Shown: positions 17,582-26,382 of the stretch, one piece after another
Position numbering within the stretch: position 1 is the stretch's first letter
Layout: every line of letters begins with the position of its first letter
Assembly (NCBI GenBank): GCA_963813485.1
Contig: CAWEZE010000018.1
Coordinates: 62,001 to 126,000, forward strand
Direction: 5' to 3'
Origin: DASQUK01 sp963813485
GTDB lineage: Bacteria; Actinomycetota; Acidimicrobiia; Acidimicrobiales; VFJN01
Length of the DNA: 64,000 nucleotides
The notes under the pieces: model-generated
The model's database searches: none
Told to the model about the DNA's origin: nothing
What the model saw: the letters and a program-made list of their open reading frames with translations, nothing else
Position numbers and translations under genes: made by a program

Positions 17582-17827
17582 GGTCGAACTGACATCCGCG
17601 CGCACCCCCGGCTCCGAATACCGCACACAGGGTGCTGTCGGGCGCTGATGTGCGGGATCACGTGTCGCGGCAGCACCCACCAACGACACCTATGTCCCTC
17701 TCCCCCCTGTCCCGGGGCCGGTCCTCCCACTATCCAGGCAACCCGGCCCCGGGACATTCGCGCTGCGTGTCGAAGGCGCGCGAACAGTCGCCGGCCGGGT
17801 ACGGTTTCGGCGCCGGGGAGGAAAGGC

Positions 17828-18397
17828 GTGTACAAGAGCAGCTCCCAATCGAGCGATGCGAGCCTCGTCATCGCCGTTGGGCGCCACAGCATGGCGGCGT
17901 TGGAGGAGCTGTTCCGGCGGCACGGCGGCGCGGTGGTGGCGCTGGCCCGGCGGGTCACCCGGGATCCCCACCGGGCCGAAGAGGTCTGCCAGACGGTGTT
18001 CACCGATCTGTGGCGATCGCCCGAACGGTACGACCCCGAACGGGGTGGCCTCCGCCCGTGGTTGCTCTCGCTGACCCACCGGCGGAGTGTCGACCTGGTC
18101 CGCTCCGAATCCGCCCGGCGCCGGCGACAGGAGCACGAGGCAGCGCTGTCGCCCATGGCGGTGGACGAAGTCGAGTCGGTGGTGCACACCGCGGCCCTGG
18201 CCGACGAAGTGCGCCGGGCCGTCCATCGGCTGCCCGCACCCGAACGCGAGCCGATCCTGCTCGCCTACTTCGGTGACCGCTCCTACCGGGACACGGCCCA
18301 GATGTTGGGCGTGCCCGAGGGGACCGTGAAGAGCCGCATCCGTTCCGGGCTGGCGAGCCTACGCCGGGCCCTCGACGTCGAGGGGGTGCGGCCGTGA
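17828..18397 (+). CDS. ECF sigma factor (SigK-like)
   Basis: 189 residues. Sigma region 2 (ELFRRHGGAVVALARRV, AEEVCQTVFTDLWR) and region 4 (RLPAPEREPILLAYFGDRSYRDTAQMLGVPEGTVKSRI) are clear. The GTG at 17828 is chosen because GGGGAGGAAAG lies 5 bases upstream; longer in-frame starts add unconserved sequence. It overlaps the following anti-sigma gene as GTGA, the classic sigma/anti-sigma pair arrangement. It would direct RNA polymerase to stress genes when released. Confidence 0.92.
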   Translation: MYKSSSQSSDASLVIAVGRHSMAALEELFRRHGGAVVALARRVTRDPHRAEEVCQTVFTDLWRSPERYDPERGGLRPWLLSLTHRRSVDLVRSESARRRRQEHEAALSPMAVDEVESVVHTAALADEVRRAVHRLPAPEREPILLAYFGDRSYRDTAQMLGVPEGTVKSRIRSGLASLRRALDVEGVRP

Positions 18398-19203
18398 GCA
18401 ACACGGAACAGCAGCATCCCTTCGACGAGATCGCGGTGTACGCGCTCGACGGTCTGGAAGCCGACGAGCAGGCGGCCGTCGAGGCCCACCTCGCGGGATG
18501 CCTCGTGTGCCAGGCCGAGCTCGACAGCCACCTGGCCACGCTCGCCCGGCTCACCCCGGACGAGCCGGCCTCACCGACCCTGTGGGCCCGCATCACCGAG
18601 GCCATCGCCGCCGAGGGCGAGGTCCTGGAACCGCCGCGGCTCGAGGCGGTCCCGTACCCCGGCGCTCCCCCGGCGGCGCCAGACCAGCGGCGCGGACGCC
18701 GCCGCGCGCCGGGCGCACCCGGGGCGGGCCCGCGCCACCTCGCCCGCCGGCGCCGGCCGTGGGAGAGGGTCGCCGGCTTGGCGGCCGCGGCGGTGGTTCT
18801 GGTGGCGGCCGCGCTCGGGGTCGGCTACCTGCTCGGCGACCGCGGCGAGGAGCAGCCCGACCTTGCCGACCAGGCCGAGCAAGCGATCGATGCCGGTGAT
18901 CCGATCGCCACGCTGGCGACTCCGGACGGCGCAGCAGTGGCCCGGGTGGTGGTCACGGACACGGGCACCGGTTATTTCCTCGCCGACGACCTGCCGACCT
19001 TGGAGGAGGGGCGCACGTACCAGCTCTGGCAGCTCGACGGCGCCCAGCCCATCTCGTTGGGCACAGTGGGTAACGGCACGACGCCGATCACCTCGGTGGC
19101 CGTCCCGGCCGACACCACCACGATGGCGGTGTCGGCAGAGGTCGCAGGCGGCGCCGTCGCGCCGACCCCCGACCAGATCATCGCCTCCGGCGAGGCCACC
19201 TGA
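18394..19203 (+). CDS. Anti-sigma factor, RskA type
   Basis: 269 residues. A cytoplasmic zinc-type anti-sigma domain (1 to about 70, with HLAGCLVC giving the HxxxCxxC motif), a Pro/Arg-rich linker, one membrane helix (about 128-150) and an extracytoplasmic RskA domain (about 160-265). It would hold the preceding sigma factor at the membrane until regulated proteolysis. Starts with GTG overlapping the sigma gene's stop. Confidence 0.92.
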   Translation: MSNTEQQHPFDEIAVYALDGLEADEQAAVEAHLAGCLVCQAELDSHLATLARLTPDEPASPTLWARITEAIAAEGEVLEPPRLEAVPYPGAPPAAPDQRRGRRRAPGAPGAGPRHLARRRRPWERVAGLAAAAVVLVAAALGVGYLLGDRGEEQPDLADQAEQAIDAGDPIATLATPDGAAVARVVVTDTGTGYFLADDLPTLEEGRTYQLWQLDGAQPISLGTVGNGTTPITSVAVPADTTTMAVSAEVAGGAVAPTPDQIIASGEAT

Positions 19204-19242
19204 CCCCTCATCCACCAGCGCCCCCAGATCCGAACCGGGGGC

Positions 19243-20086
19243 ATGCGAGTGGATGTCGACCGTTATCGCGACCGGGCCGCACCCGTCGACCTCGCCGGCA
19301 TCGACTTCGATGCCTTCCGCGAGCGGCCGCTGCCCGCCGGGGCGATCCGTTGCCTTCGCTACATGCACGACATCGAGCACCACACGGTCTGCTACCTACG
19401 CGACCTGCTCGTCACCCCAGCGCACCGCGATCCCGACGTAACCACCTTCCTCACCGTCTGGAGCTACGAGGAGATGTGGCACGGACAAGCGCTCGGCCGC
19501 GTGCTCGCGGCTCACGGCGAGCCCCACGGTGCCGGGCGGATCGCCGAGCTGCGTCGGCGTCTCGGTGTCCGCGACCGCCTGTCACCCATGCTGCATGCTC
19601 TCGGGGTCGACGCTGGCCGGCGACACCTTCCCGGCCGTGCACATGGCCTGGGGCGCGGTCAACGAGTGGACGACCCAGGCCGGCTACGCCCGCCTGATCG
19701 ACCGGGCCCGGCACCCCGTGCTCACCGACCTGCTGTCGCGCATCATGCGCCAGGAGGGCCGGCACATCGCCTTCTACGCCGCCGAGGCCGAGCGCCGCCT
19801 GGCGAGCAGCCGCCGTGCCCAGCGCCTGTGCCGGGCCGCGCTGCGCCGGCTGTGGCGGCCGGTGGGTGCCGGCGTGATGCCGCGCAGCGAGGTTGCATTC
19901 ATGGTGCGCGAGCTGTTCGGTGACGACGGCGGGCGGGCCATCGCCCAGCGGATCGACCACCGCGTCGACAACCTCCCGGGACTCGAGGGGCTGCGCCTGG
20001 TCGAGCGAGCCGTCGACCACTACACGGCCGCTCCGCCGAGTTCCTCCGGGCCCGCGCCGGCTACGCCGGCACCGCTCGCAGCGTGA
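19243..20086 (+). CDS. Ferritin-like diiron protein (one frameshift)
   Basis: Frame 1 covers 19243 to about 19606, with an EHHTVCYLRDLL helix and YEEMWHGQAL. Removing one G from GGGG at 19603-19606 restores ALGSTLAGDTFP and the second half to 20086, with AVNEWTTQAGYARL and RQEGRHIAFY. The two helices with ExxH motifs are the iron ligands of a ferritin-like four-helix bundle, resembling desaturase-like or acyl-ACP desaturase-type proteins. About 280 residues after repair. It directly follows the sigma/anti-sigma pair (39-base gap), so it could belong to that regulon. Its 3' end overlaps the convergent phosphatase gene by 26 bases. Confidence 0.8.
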
Positions 20087-22328
20087 GGACGGCCATGTCG
20101 TCGGTGGGGTCGTCGTCGACGAACGCCACCGCCTCGGACTCGATGAGGTTGGCCAGATCGGCGGCCGACATGCCCTTGCCCTGGTAGAGCGCCTTTACCA
20201 CGCCCTCCTCGCCAAAGGCCCTCGTGCGACCGCGGCGGCGATCGATGAGCCCGTCCGTGTAGCAAACCAGCGCCTCGCCGGGATCGAGGTGGACCACTGT
20301 GTCGGTGAGGCTGACCTCGTCGGTCACCCCCAGCAATGTGCCGGGCACACCCACGGGCTCGACCCGGCCAACCGCCCGACCGACGAGCGGCAGGGGGTGA
20401 CCGCCCGAGCACACGATGAGGTCGACGCCCCGGGAGGTCGGCTGGGCGGTCCCCACCAGCACCGTGCAGAACCGCGGGCTGATCGGTACGTGGTCTTCGG
20501 CGGTGTTCGCCCACTCGGCGGTGTGGCGCAGCAGCATCTGGTTGAGGCGGGCCAGGATCGCCGACGGCATGACCCCGGCCATCGCCGACGAGCGGATCGT
20601 GTGCCGCACCAGTCCGGTCGTCGCCGCAGCCTCGACGCCGTGCCCGCACACGTCACCCACTGCGAAGATCCACCAGTTGGCGTCGGCCTGGAAGGCGTCG
20701 TAGAAGTCGCCGCCGACGTCGAGCCCGCGTCCCGCCGCCCGGTACCGGGCCCCTAGCTCGATTCCCGGGATCTCGGGGAGGCTGCCCGGCAGAAGGCTGT
20801 CCTGCAGGGCACGCGCCACCACCGACTGCTCGTCGAACAGGCGGGCATTGTCGACGATCACCGCGGCGCGCGCCGCCACCGACTCGGCGAGCTCGAGGTC
20901 GTCGGCGGTAAAGGCGCGCCCGGCCCGGTTGCCGAACCCGATGGCACCCAGCAGCCGACCCCGGGCCCGCAACGGGAAGATCGCCAAGCCGTCGACGCCC
21001 ACGACGTCGAGGGCCCGGTGGCCCTCGACGTCGGCGAACAGCGGCGCCAGCACTCGTCCGGCCCGCGACCCGCGGATCAGCGGCCGGCCCGCCCGGAGCG
21101 CCTCGCCCACCTGCCCAACCTGTTCGAGGTCCCGGGGTATCCGCTCGGTCAGGCGTCGCAGGGCACCCACCTGCTCGGGATCGACGTGAGCGGCGCCGAC
21201 GATCGGTCGCGGGTTGGTGGCCGACTCGACCAAGCGGACCACACACCAGTCGGCGATCCGCGGGACCGCGAATCCCGCCAGCTCGGTGAGCGTTGCGTCC
21301 AACCTCAGGGTGCTCGAAAGCGCACCGCTCAGTCGATCGAGGAACCGCAGCCGCTCCTGGTCGCGTTCCGCGGCCACCGCCAAGCGGGCCCGATCGAGCG
21401 CCAGCGCACACTGCGCTGCGACGTCCTGGAGTAGCTGGGGGTCATTGCTCCGCAGCCGGTGTTCGTCCTCGAAGCCGATGCCCAGTACCCCGAACGGCCG
21501 TCCTTCGGCGTCGCTCAGCGGGACCACCCTGAAGGCGTCCGCGTAGAACGTCTCGGGCACGTCGAGTTGCGGGAACCGGCGCCGGCGCTCCGCGGGGTTC
21601 GCAATCGTCACCGGCCGGCCCGTCCGCATCACCTCGGCGGCGGGTAGTGGCGAACCGCGGGCGATGCGGCCGAACCGGGCGTGCAGGATGTCCTCCTCGA
21701 CACCCGAGGCGCCCGCGACCACCAACTCGTCCTCGTCGGACAGCACGTACACCACGCCATTGATCCCCCCGAGCAGGGAGATGCCCTCGTCGAGCATCGC
21801 GTCAACGATCTCGTCGGGATGGCGCAGTCGGTTGAACCCCTCTACGAGCCGGGCCGTCCGCACCGCGGCACCGACGGACCGGGTGGCGTCGACCAGTACG
21901 CCGGACGCGCCCGACACCCCCTGTGCCCCACCGACCGACTGGACCCGCAGCACAGCCCAGCGGTCGCCGGTCCGCAGCCGCAACGGTTCCTCGAGGGCCT
22001 CTCCCCCGGCCTCGCCGGCGAGGGCCGTCCGCACCGCCTCGGTGGCGGTGGACCGATCGTCGGGATGGAGCAGCTCCAGCCAGCCGTCGGCGAGGAGCGC
22101 CGCTTCGTCGGCCTTCGGGAGGGACGCGCCGCCGAGGCGCGCCTGCCGGCATTCGCCGGCCCCGTCCCACGTGAGCAAAACGGCCAGCGCTCCGGAGGGC
22201 AACCTCCCGCTCTCACGATCGAGAGCAGGCGCCGACGTGGTCCCGGCGAGCGCCAGCAGGTCCCGCGGCTCGGTCGCCGGACCAGCACCCATCTCGGGCG
22301 AAGCGTGGGGGTTGGGCCGGGCAGTCAT
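20061..22328 (-). CDS. PAS/GAF-sensor SpoIIE-type protein phosphatase (PP2C)
   Basis: 755 residues. A PAS-like region (about 50-165) is followed by two GAF domains (about 170-320 and 340-510) and a C-terminal PPM/SpoIIE phosphatase (about 530-755) with LPEIPGIELGARYRAAG, VGGDFYDAF, GDVCGHGVEAA and DPTDDMAVLTLR, including the metal-binding Asp residues. Such proteins usually dephosphorylate anti-anti-sigma factors in partner-switching cascades. No STAS or RsbW-like kinase gene lies beside it. The ATG at 22328 is chosen over one 10 codons upstream; both are possible. Confidence 0.9.
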   Translation of the reverse strand: MTARPNPHASPEMGAGPATEPRDLLALAGTTSAPALDRESGRLPSGALAVLLTWDGAGECRQARLGGASLPKADEAALLADGWLELLHPDDRSTATEAVRTALAGEAGGEALEEPLRLRTGDRWAVLRVQSVGGAQGVSGASGVLVDATRSVGAAVRTARLVEGFNRLRHPDEIVDAMLDEGISLLGGINGVVYVLSDEDELVVAGASGVEEDILHARFGRIARGSPLPAAEVMRTGRPVTIANPAERRRRFPQLDVPETFYADAFRVVPLSDAEGRPFGVLGIGFEDEHRLRSNDPQLLQDVAAQCALALDRARLAVAAERDQERLRFLDRLSGALSSTLRLDATLTELAGFAVPRIADWCVVRLVESATNPRPIVGAAHVDPEQVGALRRLTERIPRDLEQVGQVGEALRAGRPLIRGSRAGRVLAPLFADVEGHRALDVVGVDGLAIFPLRARGRLLGAIGFGNRAGRAFTADDLELAESVAARAAVIVDNARLFDEQSVVARALQDSLLPGSLPEIPGIELGARYRAAGRGLDVGGDFYDAFQADANWWIFAVGDVCGHGVEAAATTGLVRHTIRSSAMAGVMPSAILARLNQMLLRHTAEWANTAEDHVPISPRFCTVLVGTAQPTSRGVDLIVCSGGHPLPLVGRAVGRVEPVGVPGTLLGVTDEVSLTDTVVHLDPGEALVCYTDGLIDRRRGRTRAFGEEGVVKALYQGKGMSAADLANLIESEAVAFVDDDPTDDMAVLTLRAVPA

Positions 22329-22433
22329 GCGGTGTTCGAAGTCTCCCACCGCTGGCAAATCCCCGCACCGGGAGTCGCATCACGCGCACTGAGAGCGCCA
22401 GCAGGACCGCCATGGGTGCGACAGACTGGCGCG

Positions 22434-23147
22434 ATGGCCCCGACGCGCTTCTCGCCCGCGGGATCGGACGGCACGGCACTGGCGTCCGATGCCCTCCAAT
22501 ACGGTCCCGGTCTGCCGCCGGAGAGCGAGCTCAAGCTGCTCGGACATGTCGACGGACGTCGGATCCTCGACCTCGGGTGCGGCGCCGGTGCCGGTGCCGT
22601 GGCGCTGGCCAAGGCGGGTGCCCGGGTGATCGCGGTCGACGAGGACGTCGCCCACGTGGGCGCGGCCCGGGACAACGCCGAACGCGAGGGCGTGAAGATC
22701 GAGACCCACCACGGCCCACTGCCCGAGCTGGCCTTCGTACGGGCGGACACGATCGATGCGGCCGTGTCGGTCTACGGCTTGGCGACCGCCGACGATCTCG
22801 ATCGGATCTTTCGGCAGGTCCACCGCGTGCTCAAGCCCGAGCGGCCGTTGGTCTTCTCGCTGCCCCATCCGGCGTTCACGCTCCTCGACCCCGAGGGCGG
22901 CGAGCCGGTGCTGCGCCGGACGTGGTGGGACTCCAGCCCGGTGGCGTGGTCGGTGGCTGCCGGCGGGACCGAGCCCGACCGGCCCCACACGCTCAGCGGG
23001 CTGTTCGCGAGCCTCGGACGAGCCAACTTCCGGGTGGACGCGCTCGCGGAGCCGGAGCCCGACCGGGCCGCTGCCGGGGATGGCTGGTCCGACGCGATGC
23101 GGTGGGTCCCGCCGACGCTGATCGTCCGGGCCCGCAAGGTCGCCTAG
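22434..23147 (+). CDS. SAM-dependent methyltransferase
   Basis: 237 residues of class I fold. Motif I is ILDLGCGAGAGAVALAKAGA (near residues 44-63), then VIAVDED, and the post-motif VLKPERPLVFSLPHPAF. The family resembles UbiE/type 11 methyltransferases, but the target cannot be named. Convergent with the CCA-adding enzyme gene across a short GTCCC/GGGAC hairpin (23148-23161). Confidence 0.88.
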   Translation: MAPTRFSPAGSDGTALASDALQYGPGLPPESELKLLGHVDGRRILDLGCGAGAGAVALAKAGARVIAVDEDVAHVGAARDNAEREGVKIETHHGPLPELAFVRADTIDAAVSVYGLATADDLDRIFRQVHRVLKPERPLVFSLPHPAFTLLDPEGGEPVLRRTWWDSSPVAWSVAAGGTEPDRPHTLSGLFASLGRANFRVDALAEPEPDRAAAGDGWSDAMRWVPPTLIVRARKVA

Positions 23148-23168
23148 GTCCCGTCAGGGACACTAGGT

Positions 23169-24554
23169 CTACGGGTCGCGCCGCCGCTCGTCCCACCAGG
23201 CCAGCAACCGGCGTTCCGCCTCGGCCTGACCCAGCGGGCCCTCGTCGAGGCGGGCCTCGAGCAGCATCGACAGCGCCTCGCCCACGATCGGGCCCGGCTT
23301 GATGCCCAGCAGCTCCATGACCCGGTTGCCGTCGATGTCGGGCCGGATGCGCTCGAGCTCCTCGCGCTCACGGAGCTCGGCGATCCGAGCTTCCAGGTCG
23401 TCCATGCGCTTGGCCAGCATGCGGGCGCGGTGTTCGTTCCGCGTGGTGCAGTCGCAACGGGTCAGCTCGTTGAGGTCGTCGACCAGCGGCCCGGCGTCGC
23501 GTGCGTAGCGCCGCACGGCGGCGTCGCTCCACACGTCGTCGCGATAGCCGTGGAACCGCAGATGCAGGAACACCAACCGCGACACGTCCTCGACGATCTC
23601 GTTGGAGAATCGCAGCGCCCGTAGGCGGTCGCGGGCCATCCGGGCGCCTACGACCTCGTGGTGGTGGAAGGTGACACCCCGCGGCCCGATCGACCGGGTC
23701 TTGGGCTTGCCGATGTCGTGGAGGAGTGCCGCCAGGCGCACCACCAGCCGAGGTGATGTCTTGGCTACGACCGCGATGGTGTGCGTCAGCACGTCCTTGT
23801 GGCGGTGGATCGGATCCTGCTCCAGCCGGAGCGCCCGGAGCTCCGGCAGGAACTCGTCGGTCAGCTCGGTGTCGACCAGAAACCACAGGCCCGCACTCGG
23901 ATCGGTGACCACCAACAGCTTCGACAGCTCGTCACGCACCCGTTCGGCCGACACGATCTCCAACCGGTGACTCAGCTTCCGAACGGCGGTGACCAGCGCC
24001 GCGTCGGGCGCGAGCCCGTACGCGGCGATGAACCTGCCGGCGCGCATCATCCGCAGCGGATCGTCGGAGAAGGAGACCTCCGGGGCCAGCGGTGTGCGCA
24101 GGACACCCTCCGCCAGGTCGGCCACGCCGCCGAACGGATCGATCAGCTCGACGTCGGGCAGGCGCAGCGCCATGGCGTTGACCGTGAAGTCGCGGCGAGA
24201 CAAGTCGTGCTCGATGTCGTCGGCGTAGACGACGTGCGGCTTGCGCGAGTCCTCGCGGTAAGCCTCGGCGCGGTGGGTGGTGATCTCGAAGGTCACGCCC
24301 CCCTTGCGGGCGCCGATCGTGCCGAACGCCTGGCCCTGCGTCCACGTCGCGTCGGCCCAACCGTCGAGCAGCGCCAGCGTCTCCTCCGGCCGGGCGTCGG
24401 TCGTGAGATCGAGGTCGGCACCGTCGTGGACGCGATCGAGGACCACGTCGCGCACGATCCCGCCCACGAGGTAGACCACATGGCCGGCGGCGGCGAAGCG
24501 CCCGGCCAGCGGCCGGACGTCGTCGAGGATGGGCTGCAGCCGCTCGGGGATCAC
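23169..24554 (-). CDS. CCA tRNA nucleotidyltransferase with HD domain
   Basis: 461 residues. The polymerase beta-like head has GHVVYLVGGIVRDVVL and the metal-binding DGADLDLTTDARPEE. The middle RRDFTVNAMAL and DPLRMMRAGRF motifs bind tRNA and NTP. An HD domain with LLHDIGKPKTR and HHHEVVGARM lies at about 285-400. It adds or repairs the CCA end of tRNAs. This matters here because the tRNA-Ile at 52096 has no encoded CCA. In mycobacteria its homologue pcnA sits in this same neighbourhood of the DUF6049 and thioredoxin genes. Confidence 0.95.
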   Translation of the reverse strand: MIPERLQPILDDVRPLAGRFAAAGHVVYLVGGIVRDVVLDRVHDGADLDLTTDARPEETLALLDGWADATWTQGQAFGTIGARKGGVTFEITTHRAEAYREDSRKPHVVYADDIEHDLSRRDFTVNAMALRLPDVELIDPFGGVADLAEGVLRTPLAPEVSFSDDPLRMMRAGRFIAAYGLAPDAALVTAVRKLSHRLEIVSAERVRDELSKLLVVTDPSAGLWFLVDTELTDEFLPELRALRLEQDPIHRHKDVLTHTIAVVAKTSPRLVVRLAALLHDIGKPKTRSIGPRGVTFHHHEVVGARMARDRLRALRFSNEIVEDVSRLVFLHLRFHGYRDDVWSDAAVRRYARDAGPLVDDLNELTRCDCTTRNEHRARMLAKRMDDLEARIAELREREELERIRPDIDGNRVMELLGIKPGPIVGEALSMLLEARLDEGPLGQAEAERRLLAWWDERRRDP

Positions 24555-24576
24555 GTGGCGCGAGGGTAGGCGGTGG

Positions 24577-25606
24577 CTACGTGGCGTCGGCCCCGTGTTG
24601 CCGCGCCCGCGTCTGGATGGCCGCCGCAGCGTCTACCACGTCGCGCCCCGGCCCGCCCGAGGTCGGCGCCTCGGGGCGCAGCCGAGCGCCGGCGAGCGCC
24701 ACGAGGACGGCGGCGGTCGAGTCGCGCAGCGCCTCCAGGTCGTAGCCGCCCTCGAGGAACGCCAGCCGGCGGCCCGGAGGCGCCAGCGCCAACAGGTCGT
24801 TGGTGACGTCGGCGTAGTCCCCGGACGTCAGCGCAAGATTGGTCAGCGGGTCCGCGCGGTGCGCGTCGAAGCCCGCCGACACCAGGAGCCAAGTGGGGCG
24901 AAAGTCCTCGACCAACGGCACCACCACCTCGCCCACTGCGGCCCTGAAGACGTCGCCGGTGGCGCCGGGCGGGACCGGCACGTTGGCGGTGGTGCCCTGC
25001 CCCTGACCCGCCCCGGTCTCGAGCACCGATCCGGTGCCCGGATAGAGCGGGTGCTGGTGGACGGAGACGTAGGCGACACGGGGGTCGTCGTAGAACGTCG
25101 CCTGGGTGCCGTTACCGTGGTGGGCGTCGTAGTCGACGACCAGGACGCGCTCGCCGCGGCCGGCCAGGGCCGCCGCCGTCACGGCGACGTTGTTGAACAG
25201 GCAGAACCCCATGGCCCGGGTCGCGAGCGCATGGTGACCCGGCGGGCGAACCGCACAGAAGGCGGCGGTGAACTCACCGGTGTCGAGACGGTCGACGACG
25301 CTGAGCCCGGCACCGGCGGCGAGCAGTGCGGCGTCCCAGGAGGCGGCGCCGGCGCGGGTGTCCGGGTCGAGCCGCCCTCCCCCGCTCCGACAGAACCGCT
25401 CGAGCGCCTCGACGTATGAGGCCGTCGTGGACGAGCTCGATCTCCGCCTTGGTGGCCGGCCGCGGCGCGACGGCCACGAGCTCGTCGCCGAGCCCGGCAC
25501 GGGCGACGCCGTCGTGCACGGCCTTCAAGCGCTCGGGGCGCTCGGGGTGGCCCACCCCGGCGACGTGGGCCAGGTACTGCGGATGGGTGACGAAGGCGAT
25601 CGACAT
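24577..25606 (-). CDS. Histone deacetylase-family (AcuC-like) hydrolase (one frameshift)
   Basis: The N-terminus MSIAFVTHPQYLAHVAGVGHPERPERL runs to IELVHDG. Removing one base near 25422 restores ASYVEALERFC and the rest. Catalytic motifs are present: RPPGHHA, GFCLFNNVAVTAAAL, VDYDAHHGNGTQ, SAGFDAHRADPL and LEGGYDLEAL, giving the zinc ligands and His-His pair of the arginase/deacetylase fold. About 340 residues after repair. In bacteria these enzymes deacetylate proteins (AcuC), polyamines or small molecules. Divergent from the GNAT acetyltransferase at 25657, so an acetylation/deacetylation pair is possible but not shown. Confidence 0.88.
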
Positions 25607-25656
25607 CCGCCGATGACGGTAACGGGTATCGCTGGGTTGCCTACCCTTTGGGACGT

Positions 25657-26382
25657 ATGAGTGTCTTGCGGGCACCCGCAATCGGTGTGGCGCGGCTCCG
25701 GGTCCGAACCTGGCAGGCCGACCGCCACGTTGCCCACATCACGCCCGCGGCCGATGGGCCCGGCCCACTCACGACCGAGGAGATCCGGCGCTGCATCGCC
25801 GCACTCCGGCGCGACGGATACCGGGGCGCGGTCACGGCCGCCATGGGCCGGGCCGACCAGCCGCCGTTCCTCGAGGCGGGCTTCGTGCCGGCGGAGCGCT
25901 TGCACCTGCTCCTCCACCCCCTCGACGAGCTCCCGAACCCAGTGCTGGGGGCGCCGGCTCACATACGACGCGGACGGAGGCGCGAGCTGGACGACCTGTT
26001 GGCGGTCGACCACGCCGCGTTCAGCGGGATCTGGCGCCTGGACCGAGCCGGGATCGACGAGGCCCTGAACGCGACGCCGACGGTTCACCTGCGCGTTGCC
26101 CGTGACGCCGGAGGGGCGATCGGCTACGCCATCTGCGGGCGCGCTGCTCACCGTGGCTACGTCCAGCGCCTGGCGGTGCATCCCCGCGCCCAGGGCCAAG
26201 GCCTAGGCGGCACCCTGCTGCTCGACGGCTTGCGCTGGCTGCGGCGTTGGGGCGCGCGTGACGCGCTCGTCAACACGCAGGAAGGCAACAACCGGTCGCT
26301 CCGGCTCTACCAGCGCGTAGGGTTCGTGCTCCAACCCGACGGGCTCACCGTCCTGCGGCTCGATCTCGGTGACGTCCCGTGA
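25657..26382 (+). CDS. GNAT-family N-acetyltransferase
   Basis: 241 residues. The acetyl-CoA-binding VQRLAVHPRAQGQGLGGTLLLDGLRWLRRWGA and VNTQEGNNRSLRLYQRVGF are the conserved GNAT A and B motifs at about residues 165-220. The N-terminal half is a second, degenerate GNAT-like region. The ATG at 25657 is preferred; it starts only 50 bases from the divergent deacetylase. Its stop overlaps the next gene's GTG as GTGA, so the two are co-translated. Substrate unknown. Confidence 0.88.
   Translation: MSVLRAPAIGVARLRVRTWQADRHVAHITPAADGPGPLTTEEIRRCIAALRRDGYRGAVTAAMGRADQPPFLEAGFVPAERLHLLLHPLDELPNPVLGAPAHIRRGRRRELDDLLAVDHAAFSGIWRLDRAGIDEALNATPTVHLRVARDAGGAIGYAICGRAAHRGYVQRLAVHPRAQGQGLGGTLLLDGLRWLRRWGARDALVNTQEGNNRSLRLYQRVGFVLQPDGLTVLRLDLGDVP

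Noticed and set aside
19204..19242. Promoter for the ferritin-like gene after the anti-sigma gene
   Set aside because: The 39-base gap shows no recognisable -10 or -35; co-transcription is as likely.
23148..23161. GTCCC/GGGAC hairpin as a terminator between the methyltransferase and CCA genes
   Set aside because: Only 5 bp, no T run; too weak to claim separately.
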